This document shows positions 1-5,973 of a stretch of 10,141 nt of DNA, one piece after another; the stretch's first letter is position 1, and every line of letters begins with the position of its first letter. The stretch comes from an uncultured archaeon. Its GTDB lineage: Archaea; Halobacteriota; Methanosarcinia; Methanotrichales; Methanotrichaceae. The notes under the pieces were generated by a model, which did not search any database, was not told where the DNA came from, and worked only from the letters and a program-made list of their open reading frames with translations. The DNA is taken from the NCBI GenBank assembly GCA_902385025.1, contig CABMDX010000051.1, positions 1-10,141 of the forward strand, in the 5' to 3' direction. A program made the translations under genes and the position numbers.

Positions 1-40
1 CCTCAACACTTCTTACAGTCAGGTCCTTCTCAGAGAACAT
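1..40 (-). CDS. Start of an unidentified gene downstream of pdxT (partial, runs off left edge)
   Basis: An ATG at 40-38 opens a frame that stays open for 13 codons to the window edge, reading MFSEKDLTVRSVE. It lies 3 bases after the pdxT stop codon and is preceded by GGAGG (complement of 49-53) with 8 bases of spacing, a good archaeal ribosome binding site located inside the last pdxT codons. This spacing makes a third cistron of the pdxS-pdxT operon likely. The 13 residues are too few to assign a family. The start is seen in the sequence; operon membership is inferred from the tight spacing and the absence of any terminator. Confidence 0.55.
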   Translation of the reverse strand, partial: MFSEKDLTVRSVE

Positions 41-43
41 TTG

Positions 44-619
44 TTATTCCTCCAGCATTTTCAGGAACATTTGGTGAATGCGCCGGTCATCCGTCAGCTC
101 GGGATGAAAGGCTAGCGCCAGGATATTTTTCTGCCTGGCGGCGACTATTGCTCTGCCAACGCGCGCCAGAACCTCTACCTCTTTGCCCACTCTGGCAATG
201 GCCGGGGCGCGAATGAAGACTGCACGATAAGGCTTATCGAGGCCTGCTACCTTCAGGTCAACCTCAAAGGACTCCTTCTGCGGCCCGAAGGCATTTCTGC
301 TGATAGTGGTGTCCATCAGCCCAAGCGGCTGCACCTTGCTGTCTCCCTCGATCTCCTTTGCAGCCAGCACCAGCCCGGCGCATGTGGCCAGGATCGGTTT
401 TCCGGCAGCATCTGCCGCCTTCAGCTCCTCATTCAGTCCAAAACGAGTCAGCTCTCGGCAGATGGTAGTGCTCTCCCCGCCCGGCAGGACCAGTGCCTGG
501 CAAGTCTCAATCTGGCCTCGCTTTCTGACCGCTACTACCTCTCCCGTGAATGCCTTTTGCATTGCCAGGACGTGCTCGGATACATCGCCCTGCAGGGCCA
601 GAACTCCGATCCTTGCCAC
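44..619 (-). CDS. pdxT: Pyridoxal 5'-phosphate synthase glutaminase subunit PdxT
   Basis: Glutaminase half of the DXP-independent vitamin B6 pathway. It hydrolyses glutamine and passes ammonia to PdxS in the 12+12 cytosolic complex. At 191 residues it has the usual family length. Class I amidotransferase triad-type features are all visible: the oxyanion-region motif GGES at 47-50, the nucleophile Cys80 in ATCAGL, and the His172/Glu174 pair in FHPEL. The family segments SRNAFG (107-112) and FIRAP (135-139) are intact. The start is GTG at 619-617, directly abutting the pdxS stop codon (TAA then GTG), with GAGGGG (complement of 627-632) seven bases upstream inside pdxS. That supports this start and suggests translational coupling. 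It has no promoter of its own in view, so it should be expressed from the pdxS promoter. Nothing looks degraded; identification is secure. Confidence 0.97.
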   Translation of the reverse strand: MARIGVLALQGDVSEHVLAMQKAFTGEVVAVRKRGQIETCQALVLPGGESTTICRELTRFGLNEELKAADAAGKPILATCAGLVLAAKEIEGDSKVQPLGLMDTTISRNAFGPQKESFEVDLKVAGLDKPYRAVFIRAPAIARVGKEVEVLARVGRAIVAARQKNILALAFHPELTDDRRIHQMFLKMLEE

Positions 620-1513
620 TTACCAGCCCCTCGTCTGCAGAGCTTCGGCCTCGGGAATCGTGGCCGCATCCATTCCCTTCATGGCGGCGCCCAGTCCCTT
701 GGATACCCTGGCGAGCAGCGCGGGATCGTCGTAGTTATGCACTGCCTCGACAATGGCCGCTGCCATGGCAGCAGGGTTTTCGGATTTGAATATACCTGAT
801 CCCACGAAGACACCATCGGCACCAAGCTGCATCATCAGTGCTGCGTCGGCAGGCGTTGCCACGCCACCGGCCGCGAAATTTACCACTGGCAGGCGCTGCA
901 TGCGAGCACATTCTGCTACAAGATCGAAATCTGCCTCGATCTCGCGTGCCACCTTCATGAGCTGCAGATCATCCATGCCCTTCAGGCTCCGGATCTGGCC
1001 CTGGATCATCCTCATGTGCAAAACAGCCTGGCTCACGTCTCCAGTCCCTGCCTCACCTTTGGTTCTTATCATGGCCGCACCCTCCTTGATGCGCCTGCAA
1101 GCCTCACCAAGGTTTCGAGCGCCGCAGACGAAGGGGATGGTGAATTTTGTCTTCTCAATGTGGAATTGGTCGGCTGGAGTCAGAACCTCCGACTCGTCCA
1201 CCATGTCCACACCAAGGGCCTCCAGGATCTGAGCCTCCACAAAGTGGCCAATCCTTGCCTTGGCCATGACGGGGATGGTTACGGCCTCGATTATCGCCTC
1301 AATGACTGCCGGGTCCGCCATCCTGGCCACACCTCCCATCTTGCGGATGTCCGCGGGCACAGCATGTAGAGCCATCACGGCTACGGCTCCTGCCTCTTCG
1401 GCTATGGCTGCCTGTTCTGGTGTGGTGACATCCATGATGACGCCACCCTTCTGCATCTTTGCGAAACCGCGTTTAAGCAGTTCCGTACCAAATCTAAGAT
1501 TTTCAAGCTCCAT
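620..1513 (-). CDS. pdxS: Pyridoxal 5'-phosphate synthase lyase subunit PdxS
   Basis: Synthase subunit that condenses ribose 5-phosphate (or ribulose 5-phosphate), glyceraldehyde 3-phosphate and PdxT-derived ammonia into pyridoxal 5'-phosphate. It is a (beta/alpha)8 barrel of the PdxS/SNZ family. Numbering from the upstream TTG used for the 301-residue frame, the catalytic residues are Asp32 in GGVIMDV, Lys89 in MAKARIGH (Schiff-base lysine) and Lys156 in RTKGEAGTG (the second, ammonia-side lysine). The phosphate-binding stretches [17 protein letters not shown] and [11 protein letters not shown] and the C-terminal RGW are typical. The open frame reaches a TTG at 1525, but I prefer the ATG at 1513-1511 (297 residues, [13 protein letters not shown]). 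GGGG at 1520-1523 lies six bases before this ATG, whereas the TTG has no ribosome binding site and would sit very close to the predicted transcription start. First gene of the pdxS-pdxT operon. Confidence 0.96.
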   Translation of the reverse strand: MELENLRFGTELLKRGFAKMQKGGVIMDVTTPEQAAIAEEAGAVAVMALHAVPADIRKMGGVARMADPAVIEAIIEAVTIPVMAKARIGHFVEAQILEALGVDMVDESEVLTPADQFHIEKTKFTIPFVCGARNLGEACRRIKEGAAMIRTKGEAGTGDVSQAVLHMRMIQGQIRSLKGMDDLQLMKVAREIEADFDLVAECARMQRLPVVNFAAGGVATPADAALMMQLGADGVFVGSGIFKSENPAAMAAAIVEAVHNYDDPALLARVSKGLGAAMKGMDAATIPEAEALQTRGW

Positions 1514-1519
1514 GAATTG

Positions 1520-1523
1520 CCCC
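1520..1523 (-). promoter_or_regulatory. Ribosome binding site that decides the pdxS start
   Basis: GGGG on the minus strand lies six bases before the ATG at 1513-1511. No purine-rich SD precedes the alternative TTG at 1525-1523. This favours the ATG start, although the match to the archaeal SD is short. Confidence 0.5.
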
Positions 1524-1557
1524 AAGCATTCTTAAGAGCGAGGCTAATCTTGTCGAG

Positions 1558-1572
1558 AATAAATAAGCTTTG
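1558..1572 (-). promoter_or_regulatory. Putative archaeal promoter (BRE/TATA) of pdxS-pdxT
   Basis: On the minus strand TTATTTATT (complement of 1558-1566) is preceded by the purine-rich GCAAAGC stretch, resembling a BRE plus TATA box. With archaeal spacing of about 25 bases the transcript would start near 1537, leaving a leader of roughly 24 bases before the ATG at 1513. It lies downstream of the propeller-gene terminator, so pdxST appears to be transcribed independently of that gene. Confidence 0.5.
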
Positions 1573-1614
1573 CTACCGTCAAAGCGCGATATCTGTCCCT
1601 AGATCGCTGCATTT

Positions 1615-1646
1615 AAAAAAAGAGGGTGCTGCAGTCTCACACCCTC
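1615..1646 (-). terminator. Hairpin plus U-tract terminator of the propeller gene
   Basis: GAGGGTG (1622-1628) and CACCCTC (1640-1646) form a perfect 7-bp stem with an 11-base loop. On the minus strand the stem is followed immediately by seven T residues (complement of A tract 1615-1621). The distal stem arm overlaps the TGA stop codon at 1647-1645. Archaeal RNA polymerase terminates mainly on the U-tract; the hairpin may add efficiency or protect the mRNA 3' end. Confidence 0.75.
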
Positions 1647-4600
1647 ATGGCATATAGTTTTCGTAAATGTAGATATCCTTGTCTCCATTGCGATCGTCCG
1701 TCCAGACAATCCTTCCCGTCCTTATGCGCGGCTCGGTCTGGTTGCCGACATCGGTGCAGATGGCTTTCTCCTTCTTGACATTCTGGTCGTAGGCATAAAT
1801 GTCCCAGTTGCCGTTGCGATTATCCTGCCAGACCACTGTATGGCCGTCAGTGGCCGGATTAATCTGATCGCTGGTATCGCTCGTCAGAGCAACAGCATTC
1901 TTGCCCTGCCTGTAGAGATAAACATCCCAATTGCCTTTCTTGTTGTCCTGGTAGACCGCAAAGTCTCCTCCGGTGCGCGGGTTAATGCCGTTGGGCGGAT
2001 AGTCCGGCGTGGCCTCTTTTTCGAAGAGCGGCCTCATATAAACCATATAGCCGAAGTAACTCTTCCGCAAATACGACAGATAGTCGTCGCTCAGGGATAT
2101 GGGAGTGACGCTGTCCAGACCATAGACCAGCTCTGTGGAGTTGTCTATGGCCATATCATAAGTTCTAATACACCAGTAATCCTGGAGCTTATATTGGTTA
2201 TCCGGATTTCTGGCGACCCAGGCGATGATGTTGCCTTTGATATCGGGATACATATCCTCATAGGGACTTGCCGCCAGCGGCAATTCAAGTTCCTGAGACA
2301 AGCTGTAGACATAAACATCCGGATTCGAGGTGCGATTATCTGTCCATGCCACATAATATCCCACGTTATCATTTCCACCCACTACGGGATTGCTCTGATC
2401 TCCCGGTGCCCGGCAGATAACGCTCGTCTGGCCCGCTGCTACGGGCATGGACCTTGGTTTGCCCGTTAGAGCATTTTCCCAGACCAGCTTCTTGTCCAGG
2501 CAGGGCTTGACCTGGCCGGGTCCTGCCTGGACCAGCTCATCCTTCCAGTTGCTCAGGTCAAGCTTGCGAATGGATGTATCAATGCCTGTACCATCCACAT
2601 AGGCAATATTTTTGCCAGATACTACTGGATTCGTCTGAATGCCTGGCCGGGGATAGGTCTTGCCCCATTTCTTGTCCCAGAAGTAGTAGGATATATCTCC
2701 TGTTTTGCTATCCTCCCATGCAATGGTATTTCCGCTAATGTCAGGGTAGACCTGATCTCCTTCTGCCGTTAGCTTGGTCTCATTGCCCGATATCAGGTCT
2801 TTCACATAAACGTCCCAGTTGCCGTTGCGATTGTCCTGCCAGACCACCAGATCTTCGTTGATGATTGGGTACATCTGCTGACCAGCACCCTTGTATATTG
2901 GAGTAGTCTGGCCGGTAGTCAGGTTTTTCATATAAATGTCCCAGTTGCGGCTGGAGTTGTCCTGCCAGACGACCCTGTTGCCTGAGATGGATGCCCAGAC
3001 CTGGTCGCCCTTTCCGCTTGCCAGGACGGATTCTGTGCCGTTGGTGATATTCTTCATATAGATATCCGAGTCCCCGTTTCTGTAATCAGACCATATCACT
3101 ATATCTTTGCATGCTCTCGGGTAAAGCTCGTCGTGGTCTCCCTTGGATATTGGCATCTCGGATCTTGTGAGGAAATTGAAGCCGTAAATATTCCAGTTGC
3201 CGCCACGATTGTCGCTCCAAACCAGCAGGCTGCCGTTTGTGCTCGGGAAATCGGTGGAAAGCATCAGCAATGGATCGGAATTTATGTATCTCATCTTGAT
3301 CTGCGGGAAACCGTTACCGTTGTCCATCCAGACTATCCTGTTGTCGCTCATGATCTTGGAGGAAAGGTAGGGCTTCACCTGGTATGGATCGCCTTTTCCG
3401 TCATTGGGCGCCTGCTGCATGGGGAGCGTGGCCACGGGCACCTCCACTTTCCGCGTCAGATCATAGAGGTATATATCGGGATCGCCAGTTCTCACATCCA
3501 GCCAGGCTACATAATTTTTATACACTACAGGATATCCCTGGTTGGCTGAATCCGTCACCACCGCTCTTTCCGTCTTGGTTGCAAGATCATAGGTGTAAAT
3601 ATCCCAATTCTTGTTCCTTCCGTCTGCCCAGACCACGGTATCTCCCCAGATCCAGGGCTGAGCCTGCCGGGCGGTATTGGTGCAGATCGGGGTCTCCTCC
3701 CCGGTGGTGAGGTTATAGAGGTAGACGTCCCATTTATCGTCACCAGCTCTCGAATCAATCCAGACGACTCGATCACCACTAATCACCGGCGAGAGCTTCA
3801 GAGACTTGAATGTAGTAAGCTGCTTTTCTTTTCCTTTGGCGATATCATAAAGGTAGATCTGCTCTCCGCCGGAGCGTTTGTCGATCCAAATAATATTGTC
3901 CCCATCGATCATTCCGTAGCGGTGATCTGTGCTGTCGTTCGTAACCTGCTGTGTTTTATTTGTCCGCAGATTATGGAGAAATATATTGAGGTTGCCCTTG
4001 CTCTTGTCAGTCCAGATTACATTGTCGCCACTAGTGTCCGGGCTGCTGTGATCATAATCCGTGTTGGTTATAGTCTTCTCTTCTGCCGTTGTGGCATTGT
4101 AGAGATAGACATTGAATTGCCCATTTCGGTTATCAGTCCAGACGATTTTATCTCCAGAGATGGAGGGATTGGTATGATTGAACGGTCCACTGGTTATGGC
4201 CTCATCTGCCAGGATATCCAGGGCCCACATGCGAATGTCCGGGTCTTTAGGTCCTCTGCTATAATCCGTCCAGACGACACCCCGCTTGCCAAGAGCAGGC
4301 TCCATCTTTATAGTGCCTTCAGCGACGGCGGTCTCCTTGCCTGTTTTTATGTCATAGAGGTCGATGTCTGTGCCATTGTTGAGGTAAGCGATGAGGTCGC
4401 CATGTACTCTCGGGTCGGTCTGCTTTCCTGGTTTGGTGATGGTTTTCGTTTTATGGGTCGTCAAGTCCTGAAAGGCAATATCTTGCTCGCCGGTGCGGTT
4501 ATCGGCCCAGGCCACGATATTGCCATCGACGGAAGGAAAAGACTGGTCATTGGGCCCATTGGAAACTGCAGTCTCTTTGCCGCCGGCAATATCATACAGG

Positions 4601-5163
4601 TAGATATCAAAGTCGCCAGAGCGCTTGTCCATCCAGACCACTTTATCATGGCTGATCTTGGGCTCTATAGCTTCACCCTGGCCTGAGGAGATCGTTTTTT
4701 CTTTCTGGGTCACATAATCATAGAGATGAATTTTATAGGTTCCATCGCGGTCATCCGACCAGACCACAAGGTTGCCGCTGATGTCCGGCTGAGTCTGGTT
4801 TCCCGGCGCTGTGACGACGTCGGACTCAGTTCGGTTGACGACATCATACATGTAGATATCCGCATTTCCGGAGCGCATGTCCTGCCAGACGATACGCTCT
4901 CCGGATACCGCCGGATTGAGCTGGAAGAAGGGATTAATGCAAACCCATCTTTCCAGGCCGGTCTCCAGGTCGTACATGAATATATCATAGTTTCCGCTCC
5001 TGTTATCTGACCAGGCTACGATATGTCCTTCAATCGCGGGTTGTATCTGCTCTGAGCCCACCGTGATGGCTATGGGGCGCTCTTTCCCAAATTCCATCCC
5101 GCTGGCAGCGCCCATAAACAACAGCGCTGCCATTATGACCATGACTGAAATTGCCTTTTTCAT
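1645..5163 (-). CDS. Giant secreted multi-blade beta-propeller (TolB/PD40-like) surface protein
   Basis: A 1172-residue protein with a signal peptide (Lys2-Lys3, hydrophobic stretch about 5-20, cleavage probably near residues 20-23) and no later membrane segment or evident sorting motif, so it is likely exported and released or bound non-covalently to the envelope. The rest is about 27 tandem units of roughly 42 residues. The consensus is a G-Q-x-x-P turn, then a strand ending V-W-x-D, then N/D-R-x-G-N-x-D-I-Y-x-Y-D, as in PD40/TolB-type blades and the beta-propeller repeats of Methanosarcina surface proteins. The conserved Trp recurs at 51, 93 and 135, a 42-residue period. Periodicity is interrupted by a longer insert around residues 575-605, and units in the final third are more irregular. 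The ATG at 5163 has AGTGATGAG just upstream as a weak SD and its own TATA box. No catalytic motif is visible; a binding, adhesion or matrix role is inference only. Confidence 0.9.
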   Translation of the reverse strand: MKKAISVMVIMAALLFMGAASGMEFGKERPIAITVGSEQIQPAIEGHIVAWSDNRSGNYDIFMYDLETGLERWVCINPFFQLNPAVSGERIVWQDMRSGNADIYMYDVVNRTESDVVTAPGNQTQPDISGNLVVWSDDRDGTYKIHLYDYVTQKEKTISSGQGEAIEPKISHDKVVWMDKRSGDFDIYLYDIAGGKETAVSNGPNDQSFPSVDGNIVAWADNRTGEQDIAFQDLTTHKTKTITKPGKQTDPRVHGDLIAYLNNGTDIDLYDIKTGKETAVAEGTIKMEPALGKRGVVWTDYSRGPKDPDIRMWALDILADEAITSGPFNHTNPSISGDKIVWTDNRNGQFNVYLYNATTAEEKTITNTDYDHSSPDTSGDNVIWTDKSKGNLNIFLHNLRTNKTQQVTNDSTDHRYGMIDGDNIIWIDKRSGGEQIYLYDIAKGKEKQLTTFKSLKLSPVISGDRVVWIDSRAGDDKWDVYLYNLTTGEETPICTNTARQAQPWIWGDTVVWADGRNKNWDIYTYDLATKTERAVVTDSANQGYPVVYKNYVAWLDVRTGDPDIYLYDLTRKVEVPVATLPMQQAPNDGKGDPYQVKPYLSSKIMSDNRIVWMDNGNGFPQIKMRYINSDPLLMLSTDFPSTNGSLLVWSDNRGGNWNIYGFNFLTRSEMPISKGDHDELYPRACKDIVIWSDYRNGDSDIYMKNITNGTESVLASGKGDQVWASISGNRVVWQDNSSRNWDIYMKNLTTGQTTPIYKGAGQQMYPIINEDLVVWQDNRNGNWDVYVKDLISGNETKLTAEGDQVYPDISGNTIAWEDSKTGDISYYFWDKKWGKTYPRPGIQTNPVVSGKNIAYVDGTGIDTSIRKLDLSNWKDELVQAGPGQVKPCLDKKLVWENALTGKPRSMPVAAGQTSVICRAPGDQSNPVVGGNDNVGYYVAWTDNRTSNPDVYVYSLSQELELPLAASPYEDMYPDIKGNIIAWVARNPDNQYKLQDYWCIRTYDMAIDNSTELVYGLDSVTPISLSDDYLSYLRKSYFGYMVYMRPLFEKEATPDYPPNGINPRTGGDFAVYQDNKKGNWDVYLYRQGKNAVALTSDTSDQINPATDGHTVVWQDNRNGNWDIYAYDQNVKKEKAICTDVGNQTEPRIRTGRIVWTDDRNGDKDIYIYENYMP
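1801..1836 (-). repeat. Near-identical DNA segment, copy A (blade 26)
   Basis: These 36 bases match 2812-2847 at 35 of 36 positions; both encode the core VVWQDNRNGNWD. The copies are 1011 bases apart, exactly 337 codons or about eight blades. Other units encode similar residues with many silent differences, so this match suggests recent duplication or gene conversion. Confidence 0.8.
2812..2847 (-). repeat. Near-identical DNA segment, copy B (blade 18)
   Basis: Partner of the segment at 1801-1836, with one mismatch in 36 bases. A third, more diverged relative begins near 2938 (blade 17, VVWQDNSSRNWD). All three keep the same codon phase. Confidence 0.8.
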
Positions 5164-5214
5164 CTCATCACTCTACGATCCATGATGTTTCCTTTTGCGA
5201 CCTTACATCGGTGC

Positions 5215-5490
5215 TCATGCGAACCAATATAAGGACTTTTCTCGACGTTTGACGTTATTTCTCTGATGGGGATATTTGCTGCATCCTTGGATACAAAAGG
5301 AGAAACGAAGTCTAAACCACCAACGAATCGGGGTTCTGACCAGCGTTACCAGGAAGAGGGCCAGGAGCAGCCATCCCAGGACTGATTCCGGTGCTGCGAG
5401 GTATCGGTAGATGCCGACGGAATACCATTTCACCTGGCTCTTGGCAGTGAAGACCATGGTGCTCCGAATCCGGCTTTGCCCTGCATGCAT
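5215..5490 (-). pseudogene. C-terminal remnant of a channel-like membrane protein
   Basis: This 91-codon frame opens with an ATG that is probably fortuitous. From STMVFTAKSQVKWYSVGIYR on, it reads like the pore-loop region and last transmembrane helix (LGWLLLALFLVTLVRT) of the two-helix ion-channel-like domain that follows pentapeptide repeats in methanogen membrane proteins. The usual protein would end near RTPIR (about 5323); here the frame runs on through a basic, unrelated tail to a stop at 5215, suggesting loss of the original stop. The first transmembrane helix and everything between it and the pentapeptide part are missing. The N-terminal remnant lies immediately upstream in another frame, so I read this as a gene broken by internal deletion and frameshift. 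Family assignment is from memory of such proteins and needs a search. It could instead be a small single-span protein, which I think is less likely. Confidence 0.6.
5224..5243 (-). promoter_or_regulatory. Putative promoter of the propeller gene
   Basis: The minus strand carries CTTATATTG (complement of 5225-5233) behind the purine-rich GAGAAAAG, a reasonable BRE/TATA pair. It predicts a start near 5203 and a leader of about 40 bases before the ATG at 5163. The box lies inside the readthrough tail of the decayed channel gene. Confidence 0.5.
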
Positions 5491-5785
5491 GCTCCTTTGA
5501 AGCAGGCCTCTTTCCGGAATATCGAGCCGCTTATGTCCAGGCCCTCTCGAAGCATGGCCTGCTCGAAATTCACCATTCCTAAAAGGTCGCAGTCTCTAAT
5601 CTGGATATTGGAGGCCACAATGCTTTTAGTCTGCTCTCGTCCAGGGTAGCGCTCGACTGGAAGGTCGATCGGATGAATATCGAGGTCTCCGGCTAGGCCA
5701 CATGATCGCATATAGCCGGATCGCCATTCTCGATTCTCTCCAGGATATCGCTGCTGGCCAGGATTATGGCGGGATATGGCTCCTA
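5430..5785 (-). pseudogene. N-terminal remnant of a pentapeptide-repeat membrane protein
   Basis: Two overlapping minus-strand frames together resemble the start of a pentapeptide-repeat protein. The first (5782 to a TAG at 5695-5693) reads SSDILERIENGDPAICDHVA. The second continues AGDLDIHPIDLPVERYPG and then degenerate repeats such as IQIRDCDLLGMVNFEQAML and GLDISGSIFRKEACFKGACM, ending at a TGA at 5432-5430. The join lies around 5693-5705, where one frame ends as the other becomes meaningful. The first piece is itself preceded by a TAG (5785-5783), so the true N-terminus is also lost. With the C-terminal remnant in the third frame, all three minus frames carry parts of one former gene. An ATG at 5711 gives a 93-residue frame that an automatic annotation might call a gene. 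No convincing start or ribosome binding site is seen for an intact product. Confidence 0.6.
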
Positions 5786-5928
5786 AGCCGTTGAGAAAGC
5801 CTCAGAGAATGAGATCTTCTTTGGATTCTAATCTTTTTTGGGAGGAAGTCCTGGCTATTTAGCGCCGACGAATGGGATCGCATGAATTTCGCAGGTAAAT
5901 TTGGTTCTCCTCTCAAATTAGCAATGAC

Positions 5929-5936
5929 TATATATT
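5929..5936 (+). promoter_or_regulatory. TATA box of pgk
   Basis: TATATATT at 5929-5936 is a good archaeal TATA box. A start about 25 bases downstream (near 5957) would leave a short leader containing little more than the ribosome binding site at 5961-5966. The interval 5786-5928 upstream shows no gene; a T6 run at 5833-5838 has no plus-strand gene before it to terminate. Confidence 0.65.
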
Positions 5937-5960
5937 CCTTCTGTCAACCCGTACCACACC

Positions 5961-5966
5961 GGGAGG
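5961..5966 (+). promoter_or_regulatory. Shine-Dalgarno fixing the TTG start of pgk
   Basis: GGGAGG lies seven bases before the TTG at 5974. The first in-frame ATG (5992) is about 25 bases from the SD, too far to be its partner. This makes the TTG the likely initiation codon. Confidence 0.8.
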
Positions 5967-5973
5967 AACCGAG

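Larger units (their letters stand above)
1645..5073 (-). repeat. Array of about 27 propeller-blade coding units (about 126 bp period)
   Basis: Protein-level tandem repeat counted by eye from the recurring W-x-D-x-R-x-G-x-x-D-I-Y signature. Most units are 40-43 residues; the exceptions are near residues 575-605 (a long linker) and about 960-1060 (loose, long units). The final unit stops after its third strand (DIYIYENYMP), while the mature N-terminus begins with ERPIAIT, which matches the missing fourth strand. This is the usual velcro arrangement of closed propellers. Nucleotide identity between units is mostly low, so most duplications are old. Confidence 0.85.

Noticed and set aside
306..1535. 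Plus-strand frames opposite pdxT and pdxS
   Set aside because: Complete, motif-intact pdx genes occupy the other strand; the plus frames are low-complexity shadows without start signals.
1840..4686. Long plus-strand open frames opposite the propeller gene (for example 1840-2469, 3133-3549, 3922-4686)
   Set aside because: They mirror the repeated codon pattern of the minus-strand propeller gene, lack plausible ribosome sites or promoters, and show no recognisable protein features. A repetitive gene favours such antisense frames.
1645..5073. Regular about 126-bp periodicity resembling an interspersed repeat array or CRISPR
   Set aside because: The period comes from coding blades in one continuous frame; units are too long and too diverged at the DNA level for CRISPR repeats and spacers.
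5833..5838. T6 run on the plus strand as a terminator
   Set aside because: No plus-strand gene lies before it, so it has nothing to terminate.
5786..5928. Possible small RNA or gene between the remnant and pgk
   Set aside because: No stable stem-loop, conserved RNA motif or ribosome-site-linked frame was evident.
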